Shown here piece by piece: positions 46,585 through 60,300 of a DNA stretch of 64,000 nucleotides. This DNA is from Halichondria panicea (lineage: Eukaryota > Porifera > Demospongiae > Suberitida > Halichondriidae): NCBI RefSeq assembly GCF_963675165.1, contig NC_087392.1, forward strand, positions 513,001-577,000, read 5' to 3'. The translations under genes and the position numbers were made by a program. Every line of letters begins with the position of its first letter. Within the stretch, counting starts at the first letter, position 1. A model generated the notes under the pieces. It had not been told where the DNA came from. It worked only from the letters and a program-made list of their open reading frames with translations, and did no database searches.

Positions 46585-48171
46585 ATGGGTTCAAGGTTTG
46601 TTCAGGATGGTCCAATCGCATTGCATACATGTTTAATATTTAATATTTCATCCATCGGACCAACTTTTAAAAGGATAGGGCTTTTGGTTTTGCTTTAAAA
46701 TCGGAGGTGTGTTGTTGGGGGACGGTAAAATAATTATGGTAAAACTGGTTGTTTGGTAGTGCTTCGAACGCTTTTGGGCATAGATAGTAGAAACTAAGCT
46801 CTATCATCACAAAGTTGATCTCACCCAAATTAGTATGCTTAGCGCCTAAGGCTAAGCTGCAGTAAAGATAGTAAAAGCTGTATTAAAATGAGAAGCATTA
46901 ATAAATGAGTGTTTGTCTATTTCCTCCCATGCAGGCTGGCCATTACCTGGTTCTCCCTTAGCTCTCTGGTTGTCATCTGGGACGCCCTGTTTGTGTTTTT
47001 GCGCCCGCGGTCTTTGCCAGGGGGAGACCTGCACTTCTTGTTCAAGCCGTGTATGTTCTATACTTATACCTACCTATGATTAGTAAGGTCGAAAATTGAC
47101 AAATTAAGGCCCCCAAAAAATTTTGGCATAATCGTTTGAAATAAGCTTTCAATCATTGACATTGGATTAACGGTACTGTTCAACTACCCCCCTCAGAATA
47201 GTACTATCTTTGGTTTAATTATGGGCTCTTTCAGCTACCATAACTTAAATTTCGTGGATCCAATTTCAACGATTTTATGATTTTCTGAAAGCTTAGAAAG
47301 AGACCTTTCAAATGGTATCATCAAAGTTCATATTCGAGCTATAAAACTACTTCCCAATTTGGCCACACCATGGATAATAGCCCATGGTCCAAAGCCGAAA
47401 AATGACAAATTATGGTCCCGAATAAATGTTGGATTGAAACACATCATTTGAAAGGTCTCTTTCTAAGCTTTCAGAAAATCAAAAAATGTTTGACATTGGA
47501 TTAATGGTACTAAAGTTATGGCCGTTGAAAGATGTCAACTACCCCGCCCCCCCACAGCAATAGTACATGTTCGGAGACTTTTTTAGCTGCTATAACTTGA
47601 ATTCCGTGGATTCCCATGCAGATGGTCTCTACATCACAGTGGATACAAACTATGGGGACATGGAGCATTCATTCACCATTTGTCAAAGCTGGTAAGTTTG
47701 TGGAATGGCATGTAATGGTTTCTCTAAAAAGTTTCAAACAGAAGTATTTCCCCTGCAGGATGAATGTGGCTGAAGTGTGCCTGCAGCTGTACACTGTAGT
47801 ACTGGTAAGTTGCTGCTTTGTAATGATTGCATGCATTGTTAAATTAGCAACTCAAAATTTGTTTCCCTATTTGAGGTGAAAAATTCTTCTACATAATTAT
47901 AACCCTGCAGTTGCTGAAGGGCCAAAAAAGTGCCTCCTTTTGGGCCTTTTTGGTGAGTTCTCTCACTCTATGGAAGACCCTCATCTACATGCTCCAGTAC
48001 ACTTCCCTCTGCAATGGAAGCCATCTTGTCCAACACCTTGACTGGTCTACGTTCCTGTGTCTGTTCATCGTACCCAATGGAGTCTGGATTGTTGTGCCAT
48101 CAATTTTCTTGTTTTCTTATGGAGCTGAAATTCTAAACATTGTGGCTACTCACAAGGAGAAGAAGCGCTAG
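46585..48171 (+). CDS. EXPERA-like multipass membrane protein
   Basis: Five exons (46585-46595, 46935-47050, 47622-47691, 47759-47804, 47911-48171) encode 167 aa. Four hydrophobic segments are visible: LAITWFSLSSLVVIWDALFV, MNVAEVCLQLYTVVLLL, ASFWAFLVSSLTLWKTLIYM and FLCLFIVPNGVWIVVPSIFL. The C-terminus is basic (THKEKKR), like an ER retrieval signal. Topology, size and polar motifs between segments (YITVDTNYGDMEHSFTICQS) resemble the EXPERA group (EBP sterol isomerase, TMEM97, TM6SF). The exact family is uncertain and the catalytic residues of EBP were not all found. The gene sits between the two cadherin paralogues. Its second intron contains a foldback element that reaches the exon 3 acceptor. 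Confidence 0.7.
47098..47620. repeat. Foldback element copy 4 (subfamily A), in EXPERA-like gene intron
   Basis: The main inverted repeat is at about 47225-47540, centred on 47367-47388 (ACCATGGATAATAGCCCATGGT). On the minus strand it is nearly identical to the CLPB copy over the core (CCATAATTTGTCATTTTTCG, GACCATGGGCTATTATCCAT, GGCCAAATTGGGAA). Partial arms flank it (47098-47185 and 47575-47615, the latter TATAACTTGAATTCCGTGGA). The last one ends only about ten bases from the exon 3 splice acceptor. Confidence 0.87.
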
Positions 48172-48342
48172 ACATTAACTGTTAGCAAACTCCTCTTATG
48201 AAAAACTGATTTAAAACTATATAAATATACAAGGTTACCATATATGGTCGTCGTTTTCTTTTTAAATTTATAATTATTGCTGGCATTAATTAAGTTTGCC
48301 AATGAGAATTAAAAACATTATGTATAAAAATCTACATTATTC

Positions 48343-48348
48343 AATAAA
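48343..48348 (+). terminator. Probable polyadenylation signal of the EXPERA-like gene
   Basis: AATAAA lies 172 bp after the stop and 32 bp before the giant cadherin stop codon on the other strand, so the two 3' UTRs probably overlap. Confidence 0.55.
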
Positions 48349-48379
48349 AATTGATGCTTAAGAATTCTGTTTGCATGAC

Positions 48380-51300
48380 CTATACTAGCCTTCCTTCATC
48401 TGGTATGTGCCCAGCTGCTATATTGTGAAATCGTTCTAAAATACTCTCCATTCTATTTGGGTGAGATTCTCGACCCGAGCTCCGAGTTGTTTTCCTCTGT
48501 CTCCCCCTCTCCATCTTTGCTGCCTTGGGCTCTTGAACTTTGTCTTCAGGGACATCTTTAAATCTCTGGCCAGTAAGTGGGCTAGGTTTCTCCATCTTAT
48601 TCGAAACATCTTCTTTAGTTTGGGTTCGAGGTGGCAGCTGGTACACAATGGGGACATGGCTAGCTGCAGGGTTGTGGGAGTTGGCTAAAGTACCCTCACG
48701 CGATGCAGCAGGTGTGTCAGCGGGAAATTGATACATCTCTTTTCTCTCCCGTCTGTAATTAGGATCTAGCTCGTTGACAAAATCCATGAGTGATTCGACA
48801 GATCCCAACGGTAGATAGGGACCCTCCTCTTTGTAGTGTCGTATTTCGTCTAAATTGAGCTCAACAATTTCACTGTTGGCTATGCCTAGTCTTTTCCCCA
48901 AGTAGTTGGTGACCTCAGTATCATCTTGGAGACTAGATGGTGCTAGAGTGCTTGCCGATAGTATAGATTGCTGGCCTGATAAAGATCGCAGGTGTGTGGG
49001 CTCTACATTTGCAGCAGATTGTCCCAGGTCAATGTCGTCACGGTAGCCTAGATTGGGTTGACTGAATGCAAAACCCTCTTGCGGCTGAGGTATTCTAGCC
49101 TGTTGCTGACTTCTGGTTGAGGCCCGTTGACTAGGTGCGTTGAAGCCTGTCTCGGCCACACTAGTGGTGGGAAAATTATGTGCAGGACTCGTGTTCCGAT
49201 TGTTCATATTAAAATTGTTAGCTGTATCAGGGATATGTTCCGGTGTACTCCTGTAGACACCTGGTGGTTCAGCCATGTCATGCTTGTATGTCGGAGCTGG
49301 TTGCCATTGAAACCCTTCTTGCAAGGGTGAGGTAGTCCTCTCTCTGAAATTCCAGCTCCTCCGTGTTGAATTTCTCCTCAGGTTCACTGTGTGTTCGCCA
49401 GTCCTTCTATTTTTGCACCACCGACCGACCATACAGACGATGACAAATGTAGCTGAGATGATTAAGAGTCCTATTACTATAGCGGCAATGATAGGGAACA
49501 CATTTTGGTCTGGCTGGGGGTTCTCAAAGAGGGTCCCAATCGGACAACCTCCAACAATCCCCTCTGAGGTTGTCAAGACGGAGAAATCGGTCGAGTCTAT
49601 ACCAAATGGTACGTCTTTACGATCGAGCGAGAAGCCAGACACACAACCTGTGAACCCGTTGGTAACTGTTCCGTTAAAACCGGCCCCCAAGTACATGGCA
49701 TCCACAGTTATATCCAGAGCAGCTTCTAAACCAGGTGATGTTGTGCGGTTGACGTACAAGCCATCAATGATCACTTCTAATACTCTCTCTGTTCTTGTGA
49801 TGGTTACGTTGTGGCTTTGTCGGTCATCCAGTCGGACTGTGTTTTGCTGTAACAGTGCCTCTCCACTCCCAAGGTTGTAACGAAGCTGCAGTTTACCGTT
49901 CATCACCTGAAAAATTAAGAATGATTGTGCGGAGATATTCTGATAAATGTGTGTCTGGGGGATAAGTGAGTGTGGGGTTGTGTGAGGGAGTGGAGTGTTG
50001 AATGGTGTGGGTAGCATGTACATGTTTTGTTTGAATGCGGTCCAGCTAATGAGTATACACATAATTATATATACATACCTCTAGTACAATGTATTCCTGT
50101 GAGATGGATGGATCTCCAAGTTGCAGTATTATTCCAGATGGCATAGTAGTAGCTAGTGACAGTCTAATCTCGTTCTGAGCAGTAGTGTACATCATGGTAG
50201 AGGCCTGGCGCAATGGCCGGACAGAAGTGGTCACGATCTCATACTGGATGTAGTTGCTACCAGTGAAAGAAGCCGTTTCAGAAACTGCAGAAATTAAATG
50301 CGTGCATGATTATTACCGTAGTCATTATCGTAATCTGGCCTGTGTGAATAAAATGTATGCATGCCGCTAATTGTATTGCAGGAGTACTTTGCAATGCCAG
50401 CTGACCTTGTGTGCAATCAGTCCCTGCAAACGAGCTGCTGCAAATGCAATCAAAGTTGGTCATGGTCCCCAAACATTGTCCACTATTTTTGCATGTGGTC
50501 TCAGAGCATCGGTTAGATTGACAGCCGCTCCCGACATTGGATTCAAACAGTGGCTCGCTGAAGTCAACCAGTTCAGTGTTCAGTCTCACATTTCTAATGC
50601 ATCCTTCAAATGGTGTTGCAAATGATGTCACGCCATATTGAAAACTCTGCGGCAAATGACCGAAAATCAATGGACCCCCTAAGTCCAGAATCCTGCAGTG
50701 GCAGAGTATGAAGTCCATTGATGGATGGATGGCAAAGTGCACAATAATACAATAATAATTATATAGGTACATTCTTGCCCACAGGCAACAACCAACTAGG
50801 AACGTGCATATAGTGGATTAGTAGTGGTTTAGCTAGTGGGCTAGTGTACTAAACCAGTGAAATCAGCACACAGGATAATGGAGTGCATGCATGCATGTGG
50901 AGGATCTGAATAGAAGTACTCACCTGAAGTCGCTGATGGAAACAGATCGCTGTTCAACAGTGAATGGGTTGTACATCGTCACGGTGAGTGTCACACCCTA
51001 TGCAAGGAAGAACAAATTAGAGACTTGCAAGCCTAATTAAAAATATTAACTAACAGAAGTTAAGTACACTATACAGGACTTACAGTGGGATTATAATCAA
51101 CAGTGAGCTGATGCCAAGAGCCATCGTTCACCAATAGCCCAATGTCCGGTGTCCTCACGTCCCCTCGAGCTCCATAAGAAGCAACAACTGATGGCCGCCC
51201 ACTAACCAACTCCAGAGCAATGAAATCAGCGTACTCCGAATCAAACCTTCCTATGTAGAATAGCAGACCATTGTTGCTCAGAGTAGAAATTTCCATTGAA

Positions 51301-54300
51301 ATACTTCCACTTTGACGTCTTGGTATAGATTGGAAAATGGCATAAGAGTCAGACTCTCCAGTGAATGTTGCCCCAGTGAGTTCGCAGTTTCTTCCCTCAA
51401 AACCAGCTGGACAAACACAATAGTAGCCAGGTAACTGAGGCTGACAGGTGCCTCCATTCTTGCAGGGATTGGTACTGCAGCTGTCTTGACAAATAGCTTC
51501 ATTCTCTGACCTCTCAAAACAGTACGCTGGCTCGACACAGCCTGTGAATAGCTCACAAGATGTTGGCTGTACTGGTTTGCAAGATGTTGTGTGCTCAGTA
51601 GCTATGCCCAAGTATGTGGTGGACTGTGAACCGTATGATGTAGGGCTAATGGAATAGCTGAAGCTGTTTGAGCAGATATCTCCTGGATTGCAACTCTCAG
51701 ACGAGCATAGATCAACAAATTCTGTCCTAATATTAACTCTCAGTTCTGTTTCAAGACTACCTCGATTAATGTGCAGTAGATGCTGCACAAGAGTAGGATG
51801 CACAAACTCTCCATTTTCAGAGTCCTCCACTAATATGAAAATGTCTAGGTTATCGGGTAAAGTTGTGGACTCTTGGACACTGAAAACATTCACATTCAGT
51901 TCTCTAGAGAGACTCTCTCCGAGGATAGAGGTAGTCATGGAGATGAAGCCACTTAGTACATTGTCGACAAAATCCTGTGGAGTGATGGACATGAGTTGCA
52001 TACTGAAGCTGTTCACCAGAGATGCTGATGTAATGTTCCGAATGACCGACGCTATAGTAGTCATTGCCTGTCCATTGGCACCGTCGGCAATAAAAACTGT
52101 GATCATGGTCGACTCTGGAGTCTCCGTTCTTATCTCTATGGTACCATCTGCGTTAACACGTATTGATTCACCAATGTTTCCACTCACAGTATAACTGTGC
52201 TCGTTAATAATATCAGAGTCATTCACAAATACTTTCCCAAGCGATATCATTGGAGCGCGACCATCCAGTAGGTACAAGTAGATATCTTGATGACCTCCAG
52301 TGGGGGAATTATCGTTGACGTCTCGCACAACAACGGTGATGCTTGTAAAGGCAGTTAAAGATGGTACGCCATTATCAGTAGCTGAAATTGTGACAGGGTA
52401 GCTTGATATCTTCTCTCGATCAAGAATTGTTTTTACGCTAAAAATCCCCATTACCGGGTCTAACTCAAACACATTAGTGTCACCTGACTCGATAGCGAAA
52501 CTGATTTGGTTCTGATTACTGACACTGTCTACATCGTCTGCTTCAAATCGGATCAGGAACATATTGGGAGGATTATTCTCTGTGATATTTAGGACACTAG
52601 TGTCGCCATGTAGAAATGCGGGTGGGTTGTCATTCACGTCCAATACATTGATGGTGACATCAACAATCGCTGATCTCGGTTGACTGGTTTGATCTCGTGC
52701 AGCTATGGGCAGGATATACGCTTGAGTGCTCTCGTAGTCAAGCGACCTAGCAATGTAGACATCTCCAGAGGTGGAGTTAATAGCAAAGTCAGGAAATGTG
52801 TTTCCGTTACGAGCCTCTATAGAGTAGGACAGCACATCAGAGACATCTCTGTCTGTAGCAAACACTGAGAGTACGACTGAGCCAATGTCTGTATCTTCAG
52901 CAAAACTCACTTCATTATCAAAATCACTAAACACTGGGTCATTGTCATTTTCGTCCAGGACTATTACTGTTAGTTGGACCGCTTCCTCCCTCGCTGGGAA
53001 GCCACCATCAATGGCTCGCACTGAGAGGTTGTACATATTCACTCTCTCGTAGTTAAGTTGATTGGCCAGTAACAGAGAAGCACTTCCGTCGGCGTTCTCT
53101 CGCAGCTGAAAGTCGGTGAAACCCACTCCTGATAGTGTGTAGCTGATCATTGCATTCGAACCCTCGTCGTCGTCCGAGGCTCTAATTGTCAAGAAGGATG
53201 CACCGTCAGCAGGATCGTCAAATTCTGAGATACGTGCGGTGTACACAATACTGTCAAACACGGGAGTTTCATCGTTCTCGTCCAGGATGGTGACAACTAC
53301 GCTAGCATTGCTGCTCTGTCTCGGTACACCGGCATCCATTGCCATAACAATTATCTCATAGGTGGACTCTACCTCTCGATCAAATGACACCCTAGTTGTA
53401 ATCACGCCATTGCTGATACTAAAAATGTCTTCACCACCACCGATAATTTCGTACGAGACTAGGCCATTTTCCTCTGAGTCATCATCAATGGCCTCAACTC
53501 GAACAACACTAGTACTTGCATCCAGATTCTCCAGAACATTTTCAGAATATATTTCTTGCGAAAATACCGGGCGATTATCATTCACATCTTCGAGGGCGAT
53601 GGCAACAGTAACCACATCAAAGAGATTGACGTCCCCCACATCAGTGGCTCTCACTTGAATTTCAAGTTGTGGGGAAAATTCGTAGTCAGGTGACGTGAGA
53701 AAACTAATTTCTCCTGTTGTGTTGTCAATGGTGACGATATTATCAGGTTGTTCTTCGATTGAGTACACGGCTTGTGCATTATCTCCTTCATCTGCATCCG
53801 TGGTGAACACTTGTATGAAGACGATCCCAGCTGGGTAGTTTTCAGTAAGGGGGATAAGGTATTGGGTCTCATTGAAGACAGGTGGTTGGTCGTTTACATC
53901 CGTTACCACGATAGGTAGAGTGACTATATCACTACCAAAACCGCCTCCAATATTGCCTTGACTATCAGCACCTCTAGCTATTACTGTGAGGTTATAAGCA
54001 GCTGTTGTCTCCCTATCCAGCGATTCTGCAGTAGATATTTCTCCAGTTTGGTGATCGATTACAAAAGGTCCCCCAGTTATTTCATATCTTATAAATTTGT
54101 TTTCTGGAGCAGAATCACCGTCAGTTGCTTGAACAGTATAAAAGACCACTTCCGGTTGTGTATTCTCGGGTACCTCTACCGTGGTAACAGGTTCAAACAC
54201 TGGCGGCAAGTCGTTGGCGTCCTGTACAGTTACAACAATTCTCACTGAAGCAGAGAGAGGGGGAGTCCCTCCGTCCACCACCATGACAAGGAAGCCATAC

Positions 54301-57300
54301 ACTCGAGCTTGAGGGTCAAAATCGTAGTCCAAGTTTGAAATAACAGTTATCTGTCCAACATCGGGATCAATTCTGAACAGCTGATTATCAGTCTCTCCAT
54401 CTTCGTCTCCTAGCGAGAATGTAAATGTTCCGTTCACACCTCCGTCCAAATCTTGAGCTCTCACCACAGAATCTGATACTGGTATCCCAAATCTGTTAAT
54501 AGCTGTGATGGACAATGGAGAATTGGGTGATGTGTTCTCAACTATGTTCACCTCGTAGCTAATCACACGATCAGAGGCAGCTGTTACGAACATTGGTGGA
54601 CTGTTGATGTCCACTACATTGATAGTTAAAAACCGAAAAAAGTTCTGGCTTAAACATCGAATGGTAACACTAAATGGGTATGTTCCCACAGTAAGCGAGT
54701 TAGACCTCACAGTAATCGCTCCGCTATCAGACAAATCAAACTGTTCGTTATCTGATTGGAGAAAAAAGAGAGGGTTCGGATCGTTGTTGAGATCAGGGTC
54801 TACACAGCTGGTGTTTGTTAGCGTAAGCTGCACCACTAAAGAGCCGCTCTGTGCATCCTCCGGTATGCTCACTGATAGAGGGTTGGTTAGCACCGGTGAG
54901 CTGCCAATAGATTCGGCTACATTGATGGTGACGTTTGCCATTACTGAGGCCGTTCTCGGTGAGTCACCATTGTCACGGGCCGACACAAGAACAGAGTACA
55001 GACTTTGGGTATTAAAACTAGGCGGAATTATCACAGATATCACTCCATTTTCATCCAGTACAAACGGAAACTGACTATCAATTCCTATAAAGGAATAAGT
55101 AATTTGTCCATTTTCTCCGGTGTCTGCATCTGTAGCAGAGAGGCTGACCACAACGGTGCCCTCAGGGGAACCCTCCACCACATACCCTGTGTACGAGGTC
55201 ACTGTGAACTCTGGGCTGTTATCGTTCTGATCTTCGACAGTCACTCTGACTTCAGCCAATCCGGTTCTACCTCCTCCGTCCCTAGCAACTACATTGAATG
55301 TGAGCGAGGGATCAGTCTCACGATCAACAATTGCGGTGGTAGTTATCATGCCGGTATTGACATTGATTTGAAACACTGTTGTAGTTGAAGAAATGCTGTA
55401 CGTTATTTCCCCGTTGGTACCTTGATCGTCGTCCGTTGCCAACACTTGTACGACAAATTGACTGTCCGTGTTCTCGATGATGGATGTCAAATATATGGAT
55501 TGGTTGAAAATGGGAGCGTTATCATTGTTCACCTGTACTTGTGCGACTACTGTTGCGTAGCCGTAAAACAAACCATCAAATGCGGACACATTTAACTGAT
55601 ACGATGCTTCCGTTAAAGTTACTCCCAGATTGAGAGTTATCAGGCCGTTGGATGATATTCCAAAGTTGTTGCTATCGGTCGAGTCTGGAACAATATCGTA
55701 CACTAGTGTAGTTAGATCATCAGCGTCTGTGGCCGTCACGAACAGAAGAATAGGGTCATTCTGAGATATAGATGCAGTGTAGGAGGGCGCATCAAATACT
55801 GGCGGGCTGTCGTTAATATTCTCGATTCCAATACGTACTGTCGCCGTTCCAGTTTGTGGTGAGGATCCGCTGTCAGTGGCCAGGACATCAAACTCGTAAA
55901 CTATGAACTGCTCATAGTCTAGACTAACTCTTGTGAAAATGGCACCAGACAAAGAGTCAATCCTGAATGTATCAGCGAATAAATCATTACTGATGGAGTA
56001 GGTAATACCAGCGTTGGACGGTGAATCAAGATCAGTAGCCGAGACTTGTAACACCATAAAGGGAGCAGAGACATCTTCTCTCACTCGGGTCGTGTAGAAA
56101 CTTCCCTCTTCCTCAAACACAGGAACATTATCATTGATGTCCAGCACAGTAATATCCAGTCTAGCCCTTCCTTGCAGCAGGTTGGCAGTTGAAGAATCCT
56201 CCGCAACTAAAGTCAAAGTGTATAGCGTCCTTGTTTCGTAATCCAACCCAGGATCTCTCACTCGCACAACACCGTCTCTGCGGCCAATTTCAAATGGTAA
56301 GGTATCATCATCGAATCTGTAAGTAATGTCAGGTGTGGTTGAGAATGCATTCACCGTAGTTACAGGGACGCCGATTTCAAAGTCTTCACTGATGCTTGCA
56401 TTATACACATCCATTGAGAATCTAGGAGCGTTCGAATCCACAATATGGACGGAGATTGAAGCAGTGCTGTTGAGGGGAGGGGTACCACGGTCGATCACTT
56501 GCACCACAATTGTTATAAACGTGTCGAGTTGTAGATCACCCAGGGAAACAATCAACGATATCACACCAGTAACTGCATCAATTGTGAATGCATTTGAAGG
56601 GTTTTCCAATATAGAGTAGGTGAGGTCACCATTAGCCCCGCTGTCTTGGTCTATGGCTCTCACTCTAAATACTTGATTACCAACTGTTTCGTTGTCCCGC
56701 AAAAAAGCCACGTATGGAGACTCTGGAGTCGATAATGGATCAAATGTTGGTATGACGTCATTTACATCAAGTAAAGTAACTTCAATTTCAGCCTGTGCAA
56801 TTCTGTCCGAGTTAGACAAATCGGTTACTTGCAGGACAAGTTGGTATGAGTCTCTAGTCTCTCTGTCCAACGGTTCTCTCACATACACACTCCCGCTATC
56901 GTCCACACTGAATGATGATGATGTAATGGAATATTCGTAAGATGACGGACGATTAAAATCCAGCAGATAAAAATCTTCCGGTCGTACGATAATTGAGTTG
57001 ACGGGAAAGTCTTCCATTATGCTTATACTAATTATATCGGTTGAATTTCTCGGAATCAACTGCAGCTGTCGGAATCCGCACTCTCTGATGAGGACCTCCA
57101 CACTGACTCGACTGAGCAGCCCACCCCCATCGGTGGCCGTTGCTGTCAGCTGATAGGACGGCTCCAGCCCGAAATTATCACTCAAACTAATCTCACCAGT
57201 GCTGGAACTGATAGTAAACTTGTTAGAGCCGCTCAGCGAATATTGTACTAGACCAGATGCTCCAAGATCTTTATCTGTTGCCCTGACGCTGAACAAGGGG

Positions 57301-60300
57301 GTGTTGATGACTGCAGGGGTGCTTAACGTGAATGTATAGCTTGGCTGTTCAAACCTCGGCAAGTTGTTGTTCACATCCAATACGTTCACCTGTATCTGTG
57401 CGCTCGAGTAACGAACTGGAACTCCAGAATCGAAACTGAAAACAGTGAACACAACGTACTCGAAATCGTCTCTGTTCAGAGGTCTTGTGAGCTGTAGGTA
57501 TCCAGACATGTCCACTGTAAAGAAATCTGCAGCAAAACTATCGGCAATGAGAAACAAACTGAACACAGCATTAGTGCCTTCATCTGGGTCCGTCACATTA
57601 AGAGAAATTCTCGGTGCAAGAGTATTCTCAGGTATATCCAGCTGCAGAAACTCTGCCGGGAACTGTGGTGAGTTGTCATTTTCGTCTAACACGAGCACTT
57701 GCACGGCCTGGATAGTGTCCAGGCCACCCCCAAAGCTGGCTCGGATTGTGAGAGTGTACTCGGCCTGTTGCTCTCTATCGAGGGGGCGTGATGTTCTCAA
57801 CACACCTGTGAGAGGTTCTATGAAGAATCGTCCGAGCTCATTTCCACTAGCAACGCTGTAATACACCGGGTGAGTATTCGACGAATCATAGAAAGACGCC
57901 ACTCGAGTGTAAGGGGGAGCATTTTCTTGTACAGATACTGTATTCAATTGTGTTAATACTGGGCCAGAGTTGAGTACTTCCAGTACATTGACAGTGAGCG
58001 TTATTTGATTGGTAACAACTTCCGGAGCAGCGATATTTTCGGCTTCAATAACGAGAGTGTACTGTGATTGGACTTGAGCGTCCAGAGTGCTTGTGACTTG
58101 TAGTTCACCTGTTTGCGATAAAATCTGAAATGGTACATTGTTTGTCAGAAGACTGTATGAGTTTCTTGCATTGTCACCAACGTCAGGATCAAACACTGCA
58201 ACTGTATGTATGGTGGAATCAGTTTTAACATCCTCTGGAATGAAAATTTCAGAAATTGGGAATGGAAAATCGGGAGCGTGATTGTTAGCATCCAACACAG
58301 TAATTACCAATCTTGCATAGTTGGTCAGAGCTGGAGTTCCATTATCTGTTACAGCAACGGTCAGTAAATGAACTGGAATTTGCTCTCGATTGATATCTCC
58401 ACTGACTTCAAGAGCACCCCCTGTTGTCAAAGAGAATTGAGAGAGAGACTCTGCATGCAGTGCATCAACGATGGAGAAGCTGAGCATTGAGTTCATTGCA
58501 GAGTCAGCATCTGTAGTGTCCAAGTTGGCCACGGGGGTTCCAACAGAACTGTGTTCAAGGACACTACTAGTGATTACATCATCAGACGTGAACTGCGGCC
58601 GGTTATCATTTTCATCAGTGACACTAACTTGAACGGTGGTAGTAACGGTGTGTCCAGAAAAACCATCCCATACATCCACAGTAAGAGAGTAAGTTGGCGT
58701 ATTTTCACGGTCCAATGGAGCCGTCAGATAAATCTCACCGCTGTTAGGGGTGATTGCAAACTCCACTGGTGCATTACGAATACTATACATTAAAGTGTGT
58801 GGGATTGTGCTCGTGGGGGTTAAGGTTCTGAGAGCATTGAAATCAGTTACAGCTGCCTCGCTCACTTGTAACAAGCCTTGATTTTGATAGGTCGGTAGTG
58901 GAGATGCAGAAACACCTGCAGGTACAATAGTGATGGTGAACATGGTTGTTCTTTGCAGCATTGGTGATCCATTATCTTGTGCTCGAACAGATACCATGTA
59001 GCTTGCTGTTGCGGCTCTGTCTAAAGAGCTTGTTAAGTACATATCGCCAGTAGTTACTGAGATTGCGAAGGGAAGAGAGATCTCGTTCTCCAGTGTGTAA
59101 GAAACTCTTCCATTCTCTCCAAGATTATCATCTCTTGCAAAGACTCGTACAAAGGGCATATCTGCACCAGTTGGGTAGGTCTCCACCAGTGACATATCGT
59201 AGCCTGACTGTCTAAAATCCGGAATAAATGAATTTGAAGTAATGAAATTCATTAACACAAGCGCAGTTGACATTTCCGGGATGCCTTGCTTCGAGGCAGT
59301 CACAATTAGATCGTACGTTCTTCCTTCTTCGTATGCTCCGGGTCCAGAATTGGATGAAATAGAGCCTGTAGCATTGTTGATGGAGAATAGGTTTTCAGTG
59401 TTGGAAATGCTCGATATGGAATAGCAAATCTCAGGATCGTAGTATCCACCCACTTCTGCTCTCACAGTGGTAATGATGTAGTTCATGTCTACTGGCTCTG
59501 TGAGGTCTACCATAAACACAGGGCTTGCAAACAAAGGAGCAGTATCTCTTGCAGTAGCCAGTTCAATAGTTAGCAACATCTTTGTGCTCAGAGGGTAAGG
59601 TCCGCCATCACTTGCCAACACCTCCAGTACTAACGAGTTCTCTGTAACTCCACGCAGGGAAAAGGCTGTCGTTACAATTCCAGTGTTGATATCAATCTTG
59701 AAGTAGCCATATCCAGTACCCCCCATAGTGTGGTAAGTGATGGATGGAGCTCCAACATCCTCAGCTATCAGAGTGGTAATTGGTGTGTCCACAGGTGTAT
59801 CTCTGGTAACTCTGACAACCAAGGAATTATTCGCTTCTTGGAATACCGGTGGAAAGATATTCTCATTGCTATCGACAACATTTATTGTGTACGTAAACAC
59901 TCGCTGTGATGATGACGGAGTTGATGCAACCACCTGTAAACTGTGAGTAGTTTCCGTTTCGTAATCTAAATTTCCATTGAGAAACATGGCACCAGTAGTA
60001 GCATGAACTCGGAACAGGCCATTGCCATTCAGTAATGAGTACGAGATATTTAAGAACTGAGAATCACCATTGTTATTTCTTACACGAGCGAAGAAGAGCA
60101 GTGAATTGAAGGGGAGGTTTTCTGAGACGAATACAGAATCAGGAGAATCCAAAACTGAGAGCGTGTCATCAACATCAAGAATTGTAATCTGTACCAGAGC
60201 TATGGCTGATTTCTGAGGGGATCCCGAGTCTTGAGCACGAACTTTCAGTACAAACTGACTGATGGTTTCTCTATCAATAGACGAGGCTCTGCTGACGATG

